Below are positions 56,387 through 64,000 of a DNA stretch of 64,000 nucleotides, in pieces; within the stretch, counting starts at the first letter, position 1; every line of letters begins with the position of its first letter. A program made the translations under genes and the position numbers. The DNA is taken from NCBI RefSeq assembly GCF_003408705.1, contig NZ_QAYL01000008.1, positions 57,196 to 121,195 on the forward strand, written 5' to 3'. The DNA is from Mycobacterium uberis (lineage in GTDB: Bacteria; Actinomycetota; Actinomycetes; Mycobacteriales; Mycobacteriaceae). The notes under the pieces were generated by a model. That model was not told the origin of the DNA, made no database searches, and was given only the letters and a program-made list of their open reading frames with translations.

Positions 56387-57745
56387 CTATCGTGCCACTT
56401 CCGTACCTAAGGCCTCGATCGCGCGTCCGGCCGCGCCGATACATGCAGGCACACCAATACCGTCCAAATAGCTGCCGGCCACGACCAGCGTCGGGGGCAA
56501 GCCGGCACGCACCTCGGCGGTCAGCTCCGCATGACCAGGCCCGTACTGCGGCATTGCGTTAATCCAGCGCTGGACTCGGGCATCGACTGGCTCGACAGAC
56601 ACACCAAACACAGTGGCTAGGTCCTCCACCGCCCAGGTCAACAACTGATCATCGGTAGCAGTCGCAGCCACCTGATCACCGAACTTCCCGAACGACAGAC
56701 GCACCAGCTGCGTGTCTCCTTGATATCCCCATTTACGCGAGTATAATGTTATTGCCTTGGCGCGCAGCCGCTCGCCACTAGCCACCAAGACACCGGAGTT
56801 CTGAGGAAATGCGGTGTCGCGGGGCACTGCCAGCGCCACCACTGCTGACGAGGCACTCACGATCCGGCTTGCGGCGGCGGCGGTCCGCGGGGCAATCTGC
56901 TGCACTAGACGCACAAGCTGTAGAGCCGGAACAGCCAAGATAACCGCGTCGACGGACCAGCGAGCACCGGTGTCGTCTACCAGCGTCCAACCGCGCTTCC
57001 CACGATCGAGCCCGACCACGGTCGCAACTACCCACTGTAGCCTGCTGCGGCGGACAAGTTCATCGATCAACACCTGGTAACCACCGTCAAGCGCACCAAA
57101 TACCGGCCCGGCCACAAAAGGCGCCAAGCCCTGTCGAACCGCGTCGGTCAAACTGGCAGCGCCCCGGTCGAGGGCAACTGCCGCACCAGGGGCGCCCGCG
57201 CGCAGTCCGATTGTCGCTGCCGAGCCAGCGTAAACCCCGCCCAGCAGCGGGTCCACCAACCGAGCCACGGCCTGCTCGCCAAACCGGTCAGCCACCAGTT
57301 CGGCCACTACAGGATCGCTTCCGGGTTCCCAACTCAGCGGGCGAGTGGGTTCGGCGTTGATGCGCGCAACGGTGGCGTCATCGACCAGTCCGGCCACCGA
57401 CGTTGCCGAGGACGGAATCCCGGCGACGGTGTACGGTGGCAGCGGATACAACCGTTGCTGGCTGTAGATCAATGGCCGGACGCCGGTGGTGGAGGCACGT
57501 TGGAGCCCTGATAAGCCCAGCTCGGCCAGCAGCGCCGGCATCTCGGGGCGACGCAATACGAACGCCTCGGCTCCGAGGTCCATTGGCTGTCCGCCTACCC
57601 GCTCGGTGCGCAGCACCCCGCCGAGTCGGTCGCTGGGATCGAACACCGTGATAGTAGCGTCATTGCCCACGGTCGCTCGCAACCGGTATGCTGCCGTCAG
57701 TCCCGAGATTCCGCCACCCACAACGCAATACGAGGGGGATATCAT
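56387..57745 (-). CDS. hemY: HemY (CgoX-type) coproporphyrinogen/protoporphyrinogen oxidase
   Basis: HemY is an FAD flavoprotein that oxidises coproporphyrinogen III (the actinobacterial role, CgoX) or protoporphyrinogen IX. The 452 residues begin with the FAD motif [19 protein letters not shown], then [18 protein letters not shown] and LDLGAEAF-like [14 protein letters not shown]. Later motifs are [30 protein letters not shown] sequence at the end ([20 protein letters not shown]). Its ATG overlaps the hemE stop (ATGA), and its stop is followed by hemQ. Intact; matches Rv2677c. Confidence 0.93.
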   Translation of the reverse strand: MISPSYCVVGGGISGLTAAYRLRATVGNDATITVFDPSDRLGGVLRTERVGGQPMDLGAEAFVLRRPEMPALLAELGLSGLQRASTTGVRPLIYSQQRLYPLPPYTVAGIPSSATSVAGLVDDATVARINAEPTRPLSWEPGSDPVVAELVADRFGEQAVARLVDPLLGGVYAGSAATIGLRAGAPGAAVALDRGAASLTDAVRQGLAPFVAGPVFGALDGGYQVLIDELVRRSRLQWVVATVVGLDRGKRGWTLVDDTGARWSVDAVILAVPALQLVRLVQQIAPRTAAAASRIVSASSAVVALAVPRDTAFPQNSGVLVASGERLRAKAITLYSRKWGYQGDTQLVRLSFGKFGDQVAATATDDQLLTWAVEDLATVFGVSVEPVDARVQRWINAMPQYGPGHAELTAEVRAGLPPTLVVAGSYLDGIGVPACIGAAGRAIEALGTEVAR

Positions 57746-58815
57746 AGCGAATGTACGAGCGATGCCAGCTCGGCCAGCACGCCCGGATCAGTCTCTGGCA
57801 GCACCCCGTGGCCGAGATTGAAAACGTGGCCAGCTGCGCCGGCACTGACGGCGCGGCGTCCGTCGTCGACGACAGCCCGTGCGGCACGTTCGACAGCCGG
57901 CCAACCCACTATCAGCACCACCGGGTCGAGGTTGCCCTGCAGCACAGTACCGGGTTCCACCCGGGTAGCTGCATCGGTCAGCGAAGTTCGCCAATCCACG
58001 CCGACAACAGTTTGGCTCCCAGGCTTTTGTCCTGACTGGACAACTGCTGACATCACACCCAACAACTCGGCAGTGCCGATCCCGAAGTGCGTCATCGGCA
58101 ACCCATATTCGGCCAGCGTGGCAAAGACCCGGGCGCTGTGTGGCAACACGTACTGACGGTAGTCGGACAGCGACAACGTGCCCGCCCACGAATCGAACAC
58201 CTGGATGGCATCGACCCCGGCATCAATTTGACCGCGCAAGAACCCGAGAACCAGATCGGCCAGCTTATCCATCAGCGCATGCCAGCTGGCAGGTTCAGCC
58301 AGCATCATGGCCTTAGTGCGGAGATGGTTACGACTAGGACCGCCTTCGACCAGGTAAGACGCCAGCGTGAATGGCGCGCCGGAGAAACCGATCAGCGGAA
58401 CATCACCCAGCGCGGTGACCAGCAGCGAAACAGCCTGGAAAATCGGTTGAATCGCTTGTGGGTCAAGAGGGTTCATAGCGTCGACATCAGCGGCGGTGCG
58501 TACAGGGTTTCCGATCACTGGACCGACATCCGGGATGATGTCCAAATCGATGCCAGCCGCGCGCAGCGGCACCACGATGTCTGAGAACAAAATCGCGGCG
58601 TCGACGTCGTAGCGACGTAACGGCTGCAGGGTGATCTCGCAGGCCACTTCGGACTCAAAGCACGCTGCCAGCATGCTGTGCCGTTCGCGGAGCGCCCGGT
58701 ATTCGGGCAACGATCGACCAGCCTGTCGCATGAACCACACTGGTATACGGCAGGGTTTGCGTCCACTGACCACGGCCAGATACGGCGATTCGGGAAGCTG
58801 GCGACGGGTACTCAT
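57742..58815 (-). CDS. hemE: Uroporphyrinogen decarboxylase HemE
   Basis: HemE decarboxylates uroporphyrinogen III to coproporphyrinogen III. From ATG 58815 it has 357 residues ([20 protein letters not shown]), the family length; the frame is open to 58983 but the extra N-terminus has no homology. PROSITE-type signature 1 is [20 protein letters not shown] and signature 2 [18 protein letters not shown]. Others are [17 protein letters not shown] (substrate Asp), [37 protein letters not shown] and [13 protein letters not shown]. First gene of hemE-hemY-hemQ. Intact; matches Rv2678c. Confidence 0.95.
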   Translation of the reverse strand: MSTRRQLPESPYLAVVSGRKPCRIPVWFMRQAGRSLPEYRALRERHSMLAACFESEVACEITLQPLRRYDVDAAILFSDIVVPLRAAGIDLDIIPDVGPVIGNPVRTAADVDAMNPLDPQAIQPIFQAVSLLVTALGDVPLIGFSGAPFTLASYLVEGGPSRNHLRTKAMMLAEPASWHALMDKLADLVLGFLRGQIDAGVDAIQVFDSWAGTLSLSDYRQYVLPHSARVFATLAEYGLPMTHFGIGTAELLGVMSAVVQSGQKPGSQTVVGVDWRTSLTDAATRVEPGTVLQGNLDPVVLIVGWPAVERAARAVVDDGRRAVSAGAAGHVFNLGHGVLPETDPGVLAELASLVHSL

Positions 58816-58859
58816 CGATCTCAATGCTGCCATGAGACCGGTCGGGGCCCTACAGCTTG

Positions 58860-59690
58860 GTCTCGCATATCTGACGTCGCTGCGTAACATCAACGACCGC
58901 CAGGAACGTCCAGAAATGTTGAAGCCAGGCAGTGACCACGAGTTTCTTGCCTTCGGCGCGAACTCGGTGACAACACTAGCCAAGAAGGCGTGTTGAACCT
59001 GATGCTCGACGCGCCCGAGCTGAATTCAGTAGGGTCGCGAATACACTGGCTGGCCCGTCGTTAAGGCACAGCGTTTTCTTCGAGTGGCAGCTTCGACCTG
59101 ATCGCAGAAACCACCGGCGACTACGAAGACCGAGTTCGCATTTTGCGCTAGGCACGTGATCTGATGCTCAATACCGGTCAACTTCGACATGCCGGTGTTC
59201 TCGGCGATTCGAGTCCCAGCCGTGGGCGCGGTCCTAGTGGTGACGCTGTTTGCCAACGTCTCGGTGACGGGCCGTACCACGAAAGTAATCGATGGGCACA
59301 CCAAACTCGGGGTAGCAGCCAATGGCCATGCCGCGATTTGCTGACCCTTACATGGTCAGCAGGGCCCAAGTCAAGTATTACCTGCTCGCCTACGAGACGC
59401 TATCCGGCGAGGAAGTCGAACGTATCGTTCTGGTCTCAGCCTGCTTAAACGATGACGAAGTATTCCCGGCCGCCACCCGCGTGGCCGAGAACCTGGTATA
59501 GGGAGCGCAAAACTCGATCCGATGGACCAAACGCAGCCTGAATCACTGGTACCGCATGTTTGAACCAGCCTTCGAAGCGTCGTTCAGCTTAGAATTCATC
59601 GGATTCAGCTAACTCGACGTTGCCGAAGGGTTTGCCGCGTACCGTAAGAAGCGTCCCGCACGATTTAGTGCCAACATCGGGATCTGAAGA
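58860..59690 (+). pseudogene. echA15: echA15, enoyl-CoA hydratase/isomerase family (pseudogene)
   Basis: Fragments in three frames follow M. tuberculosis EchA15. From 59020 appears [18 protein letters not shown] sequence, then FSSSGSFDLIAETTGDYEDR in shifted frame (near 59075-59140). Next come [20 protein letters not shown] then [20 protein letters not shown] and [13 protein letters not shown], the oxyanion-hole and trimer segments (59170-59340), followed by AKYYLLAYETLSGEEVERIV, VAENLV and [20 protein letters not shown] (near 59500-59570). The conserved GGG of crotonases has decayed. Stops and frameshifts throughout; boundaries approximate. Position after hemE matches Rv2679. Confidence 0.82.
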
Positions 59691-59857
59691 AATCCCGGTA
59701 ACGCCCGAAGAGGCCAATGCCGCACCACGCCACGGCGCGCCTGTCGCAGCGTGTGGACCAATGGGTCTACCGTCGAGTTTTGTGACCCGCGCCGATGATG
59801 ATGCAGGTGACGCCACCCATATTGCGGGGGACGAAGCGATGAGGAGGAGTGGCGCTC

Positions 59858-60439
59858 GTGACCGCAGCCGAACCGACTCCTTTCCGCGAAGCAGTCGCGG
59901 AAATGAGCGCTGTCACCGTGCGACCGGAAATCGAACTCGGCCCTATCCGACCGCCGCAGCGGCTCGCACCATACAGCTACGCGCTGGGGGCTGAGGTCAA
60001 GCATCCCGAACTGGCTATCGTACCCGAACAATCCGAGGGCGACGCGTTCGGTCGATTGATCCTTTTGTACGATCCCGACGGTTCCGACGCTTGGGATGGT
60101 ACTATTCGCCTGGTCTCCTACATCCAGGCTGACCTGGACTCGCATGAGGCTATCGACCCGCTGCTGCCTGAAGTGGCGTGGAGCTGGCTGGTCGAGGCAT
60201 TAGAATTGCGCACCGACCACGTCACCGCGCTGGGTGGAACCGTCACTGCTACCACGTCGGTACGTTACGGCGACATCTCCGGCCCACCACGCGCTCATCA
60301 GCTAGAGCTGCGGGCGTCGTGGACGGCAACTACCCCCGAGGTCGGCGTCCACGTCAAGGCATTCTGCGAGGTGTTGGAACACGCCGCAGGATTACCGCCG
60401 GTCGGGGTCATTGATCTGGCCTCGCGTTCACGCGCTTAA
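59858..60439 (+). CDS. DUF3000 conserved hypothetical protein (Rv2680 type)
   Basis: A 193-residue actinobacterial DUF3000 protein of unknown function. GTG 59858 is preferred: AGGAGG (59842-59847) is ten bases upstream, whereas GTG 59849 would be only one base away. The sequence matches Rv2680 through most of its length: LGPIRPPQRLAPYSYALGAE, DAFGRLILLYDPDGSDAWDG, LLPEVAWSWLVEALELRTDH, TTSVRYGDISGPPRAHQLEL and FCEVLEHAAGLPPVGVIDL. No signal peptide or membrane helix. The stop lies one base before the ATG of the RNase D-like gene, so the two are almost certainly one operon, with coupled translation likely. Confidence 0.9.
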   Translation: MTAAEPTPFREAVAEMSAVTVRPEIELGPIRPPQRLAPYSYALGAEVKHPELAIVPEQSEGDAFGRLILLYDPDGSDAWDGTIRLVSYIQADLDSHEAIDPLLPEVAWSWLVEALELRTDHVTALGGTVTATTSVRYGDISGPPRAHQLELRASWTATTPEVGVHVKAFCEVLEHAAGLPPVGVIDLASRSRA

Positions 60440-60440
60440 C

Positions 60441-61730
60441 ATGTGTGAACCGGCGTACAATCACCCAAGCGGCCTCGAAACCAACCCCACCCCGCTGCAC
60501 CACCCAACCGGTGGAATACCTAACCTCTCTGTCACCTTCAGCGACATCGCGGCGGCCGCAGAGCTCCTAGACCACGGTCAGGGTCCGTTTGCGATAGACG
60601 CCGAGCGGGCATCGGGTTTCCGCTACTCCAACAGAGCTTACCTGATTCAGATTCGACGAGCCAACGCCGGCACTGTACTAATCGACCCTGTCAGCCACGG
60701 CGGTGACCCGCTGACCGCGCTGCGGCCTGTCGCCGACGTGATCAGCAAAGATGAATGGATCCTACATTCGGCCGATCAGGATCTGCCGTGTCTAGCCGAA
60801 GTCGGCATGCGGCCGCCAGCACTTTACGACACAGAGCTCGCCGGACGCTTGGCCGGGTTTGACCGGGTGAACCTAGCGACAATGGTTCAGCGGCTACTGG
60901 GCTTTAAGTTGGCTAAGGGCCACGGCGTAGCCGATTGGTCGAAACGCCCGCTGCCCTCGGACTGGCTCAACTACGCGGCTCTGGACGTGGAGCTGCTGAT
61001 CGAACTGCGCGAGGCAATCGCAGGGGTGCTGGCCGAGCAAGGCAAAACCAATTGGGCAGCCCAGGAATTCGACTACCTGCGAACCTATGAAACTAGGGAG
61101 AACACCAGGAAGGCTGCCCCACTCACCCGCCGGGACCACTGGCGACGCACATCAGGCATCCACCGAGTGCGTGACCGGCGAGTCCTGGCCGCCATTCGCG
61201 AATTGTGGTCGGTGCGCGACCGCATCGCCCAACGTCGCGATATCGCACCACGCCGCATCCTGCCCGATACCGCTATCATCGACGCCGCCATCGCCGACCC
61301 CAAAACGATCGACGAACTGATGACTTTACCGGTTTTTGGCGGCCACAACCAGCGTCGCAGCGCTGCAATATGGTTAGCGGCGTTGGAAACGGCGCGGCAA
61401 AGCCAAGATCTGCCGGACGAGACCGAGCCGTCCAACAGCCCACCACCTCCGAGGCGGTGGGCCCAACGTAAACCGGATGCCGCTGCACGACTGAAGGCAG
61501 CCAGAGCAGCGTTGGCGGCGGTGTCACAGCGGGTTGGGGTACCGACAGAAAATCTGGTCTCGCCTGACCTGGTGCGACGACTGTGCTGGGACTGGGAGAT
61601 CCTCCAAGGAGGCTCGGTCGACCCGGTCAATGCAGTAGAGGAGTATTTGCGTGTCGGCCACGCACGGGCGTGGCAGCGAGAACTCGTGGTAACTACTCTG
61701 GCCGTGGCAACGCAGCCGTCGGCTGGTTAG
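60441..61730 (+). CDS. RNase D-like 3'-5' exoribonuclease with HRDC domain (Rv2681 type)
   Basis: A DEDD-type 3'-5' exonuclease followed by an HRDC domain, the RNase D layout, expected to trim stable RNA precursors. From ATG 60441 it has 429 residues (MCEPAYNHPSGLETNPTPLH); the frame extends to 60411 inside the previous gene. Exonuclease motif I is FAIDAERASGFRYSNRAYLI (Asp, Glu), motif II lies in ILHSADQDLPCLAEVGMR (Asp) and motif III in WLNYAALDVELLIELREAI (YxxxD). The HRDC region is around LWSVRDRIAQRRDIAPRRIL. The C-terminus ends in AVATQPSAG. Intact; matches Rv2681. The dxs1 gene that follows convergently in M. tuberculosis is not present here. Confidence 0.92.
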   Translation: MCEPAYNHPSGLETNPTPLHHPTGGIPNLSVTFSDIAAAAELLDHGQGPFAIDAERASGFRYSNRAYLIQIRRANAGTVLIDPVSHGGDPLTALRPVADVISKDEWILHSADQDLPCLAEVGMRPPALYDTELAGRLAGFDRVNLATMVQRLLGFKLAKGHGVADWSKRPLPSDWLNYAALDVELLIELREAIAGVLAEQGKTNWAAQEFDYLRTYETRENTRKAAPLTRRDHWRRTSGIHRVRDRRVLAAIRELWSVRDRIAQRRDIAPRRILPDTAIIDAAIADPKTIDELMTLPVFGGHNQRRSAAIWLAALETARQSQDLPDETEPSNSPPPPRRWAQRKPDAAARLKAARAALAAVSQRVGVPTENLVSPDLVRRLCWDWEILQGGSVDPVNAVEEYLRVGHARAWQRELVVTTLAVATQPSAG

Positions 61731-62689
61731 CGATCACGTAAGCGACGTCCTACGGCGGCGATTCCACCACCATCGGTCCCACGCACCGCAGCGCCGTGAA
61801 TGAGGCAGAATCCCGCAAGTCCATCTGCAGTACAAACATGGCGTGCGAAGTAGCAACATTGGGCACCTAGAATAGCCAGAGCTTGCCGCCTTCTCCATGG
61901 CGAGAACAAACAAAGTCAGGTCGGGTAAGTAAGTCACTTCGCCGGCAAGAAAGAAGTTAGACACTTCTGTGCGAATACAGGGGCGATCGGTGGTGCGCAC
62001 CCGGAATTAGTACAGTGAGCGACGTGAGATTGACCATGCCCATCTCCACCCACAGGAACCAGAGCAAGATGCGGCAGCAGGTCGCCCGCCAGCGTTTAGT
62101 GGTCGGCCGGCCTCACGGACCTGCTTCAGCTCGTAATCATTTTCCCAGCCCAGAATCTGCGACCGATCATCGAGGCCACACTGCGCCAGTCACTCGGTCA
62201 AGATCTCATCTGGTGTACATTCGCTTGCCGGTCGATGGACAAAATGACCGGGCTTATCTACGTCGCTCCAGGTCATTAGCAGAATGTACTTAGTTGCCCT
62301 CCGGCAAGCGAACGTTTCTCCAGAAACCCGCCTCCCGAACGAAACGGAGACCAAAGACTACTCACTGCCCAAATATGCGGTTAAAATTCCGAAACACATC
62401 GATGAAGATCACGTCGTCAGAATACAGCATAGAAAAACTGGATCTCATTTGATGACTCCAGTAGAATTTCATGCCATTGTGCGAGGTGTAGAAAATGTTG
62501 TTTAACATGATCTGCTTTAACCATATCCTGTAGCGTCAGACAGGACACAATGATAATGGAACGATCACAGTCGAACCTGCTACCATGGACCGATATCAGT
62601 CCGGTGATCCACTTATTCTCGCGCCCTAGATTACTAATACGAGTATAGAAATTTATTTTTAGACGCCTAAATTTTGTAAGTTACAAGCC
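61731..62689. other. Unassigned DNA after the RNase D-like gene
   Basis: About 960 bp. No sign of dxs1, which follows Rv2681 in M. tuberculosis. Short frames exist: 62015-62293 plus (MSDVRLTMPISTHRNQSKMR) and 62284-62505 plus, which reads YSLPKYAVKIPKHIDEDHVV. Minus-strand pieces such as MTWSDVDKPGHFVHRPASEC (near 62230) may be old coding sequence. From about 62500 the DNA is AT-rich. I cannot identify any of these. Confidence 0.4.
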
Positions 62690-63460
62690 CAAGCATCGAT
62701 CGTGTGTTCGCTCATAGGTCCATCCAGCATCATGACTTAAGACAGTATCATAGCAGTTAGGATCGGTGGACAACTCATAAAATTAAAAAATCCCTCGACA
62801 ATAATTTCAGCAATCAAAGCTGCTGCTACATCTTAGGCTCGTCACAACGAAAATGCATAAAAATTCGGAAAAATCTCTGCGCCTGGAAAACTTGCGATTC
62901 ATGTTGCAGACAGTCCGCACATGGGGACATCACCAAGCTCCGCGACAAGCCGCTCCCTGCGCATCCGCAACAGAAGCAAACGAACATAAAGATATTGGAT
63001 GACCTATGCGAAGTGCGCCCGCCTTCGGCGGGCGAGACCGACAATGAGCACTGTGCTGCGTAATGCAATCCGGTCCAACTCCCAGTTGTTAAAGCAATTC
63101 CACTACCCTACCAACCTTCCGCGGTGATTGTTGAACGCCCGCTGTTCGATGAGGCACGGGCACGACAGCTCGGCCAATGACGTGGTGCCCGTAAACGCGA
63201 ACCAAGACTCACGCCTACTAGATTGTCTAGCATAGCCATGCTGTTCTCGGTAGGTATGTGGGAGAGCAACGTTAGCAGAATCTTTTAATAGAACCAAATA
63301 CAGTCGCAAACTGCGCTCGGTCAGGTGACCGTCTTTGCGGGCGCAAACTCTTGGCTTTACCTCTGGTTTCAGATGCCGCTTCGCATAACGTGACTCACAC
63401 GCCGGCTTCAGCCAAAAGCATGGTCGCAATTATACCAGCGATTCCACTCGCCTGGCAATA
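62690..63460 (-). pseudogene. FAD-dependent amine-oxidase/phytoene-desaturase-like oxidoreductase (pseudogene)
   Basis: From about 63455 on the minus strand the translation gives GIAGIIATMLLAEAGV and, in another frame, VTLCEAASETRGKAKSLRP, the FAD dinucleotide-binding start (normally GLAGLxAAxxLAxAGxxVTxxEA). Then KDGHLTERSLRLYLVLLKDS and, further on, LIVGLARRRRAHFA followed by VIQYLYVRLLLLRMRRE. The last is common in carotenoid/squalene-type desaturase relatives. Stops and frameshifts occur every 30-60 codons and the catalytic C-terminal half is missing or unreadable. I do not recall its M. tuberculosis counterpart. Confidence 0.55.
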
Positions 63461-64000
63461 ACAACGTGAATTTCGGCTAGATTCTACGGTTCCATAAGTT
63501 CTCTCTTTCAGGTGCCACAGTGCATGTCGCCACGCGAAAAGGTGAGTGGTAAATCTAGCAGGAAATATATCCATATTCAGCGTCATATGAGTGATGGCTG
63601 CCACCTATGTGTTGTTTTGTGTTGTTGGTTGGTGGTGTTGAAGCGAGGTTTTGGTCTGTTCTTATCTGGGGAGAGTCTAGCCAGTGTGACCATGGTGATG
63701 TCGTGATGCAAGACCGTCGCCCCTTACGGTACATGCGCTAGCCTTCACCTCATTTTGATGAAGACCAGCGCAACCCCCCGCCAGACAGTGTGCTGCGAGT
63801 CGCTACCCCAACCCCCGCACAGATACATCCCAGACACCTAGTCCCGGCCAGTATCCCAATCTACATTTACATGTAGATTCCAACAGGCCCACAATCTCCT
63901 CAGCCGCGTACCGCAACAACCACAAACCCACCGCCAAGCACGACACACCAGCCATAGCGGCAAGCTCCTTCTACAAACAACTCACAACACCACCCGCTTT
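63461..64000. other. Right-edge DNA, no gene recognised
   Basis: About 540 bp. The last 300 bases are C/A-rich on the plus strand, the reverse bias to the 6.9-9.2 kb block. A short hairpin-forming palindrome, AATCTACA/TGTAGATT, lies at 63858-63865 and 63872-63879. No gene was identified. Confidence 0.4.

Noticed and set aside
63858..63879. AATCTACA/TGTAGATT hairpin at the right edge as an operator or terminator
   Set aside because: Only 8-bp arms, no adjacent gene identified and no T tract; too little to assign a function.

Overview
The window looks like a chromosome piece from a leprosy-type mycobacterium (Mycobacterium leprae, M. lepromatosis, M. uberis or a close relative). Nearly every intact protein matches an M. 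tuberculosis protein recalled from memory. Between these genes lie many frameshifted, stop-ridden relics of other M. tuberculosis genes, spacing is wide, and base composition is lower in GC than in tubercle bacilli. Rv numbers below name the M. tuberculosis genes I believe are orthologous; they come from memory and no alignment was run. No tRNA, rRNA or CRISPR array was seen.

Block A (about 0.3-44.9 kb) follows M. tuberculosis Rv0388c-Rv0434 in order and orientation, with a decayed thioesterase fragment outside it at the extreme left. Its contents are: decayed PPE and PE genes; purT relic; intact rhodanese and metZ; ndhA relic; a low-GC, T/G-skewed block (6.9-9.2 kb) ending at a perfect 36-bp hairpin; intact metallo-beta-lactamase-fold gene and fgd1; pta and ackA relics; a DUF559-type relic; the intact overlapping operon glnX-glnH-pknG; mutT3; the thiamine genes thiE, thiO-thiS-thiG and thiC-thiD with two TPP riboswitches; lpqL and a dead tandem copy; relics of a hydrolase, a vapBC pair, ctpH, xthA and an acetyltransferase; intact Rv0424c, Rv0426c, def, Rv0430, virR and sodC; relics of Rv0433 and Rv0434.

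Junction (about 44.9-48.9 kb): an ISL3-family transposase relic, a glycosyltransferase relic and a methyltransferase relic. None of these belongs between the flanking genes in M. tuberculosis order, so this looks like a rearrangement join.

Block B (about 48.9-61.7 kb) follows Rv2668-Rv2681: a secreted MPT63-like protein, an AFG1/ZapE-like ATPase, a RibD reductase-domain protein, a secreted hydrolase, aftC, msrB, a methyltransferase relic, the haem operon hemE-hemY-hemQ, an echA15 relic, a DUF3000 protein and an RNase D-like protein. The dxs1 gene expected next is not there. The last 2.3 kb holds a decayed FAD-dependent oxidoreductase and otherwise unassigned DNA.

Biologically, the window keeps thiamine and haem synthesis, F420-dependent glucose-6-phosphate oxidation, arabinan assembly, PknG signalling, methionine synthesis by MetZ and surface superoxide dismutase. 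It has lost the acetate pathway (Pta-AckA), a type II NADH dehydrogenase, PurT, exonuclease III, a large P-type ATPase, a glutamate-cysteine-ligase-like enzyme and a toxin-antitoxin pair. I found no convincing new multi-gene system. The least explained DNA is the 6.9-9.3 kb block with its hairpin.
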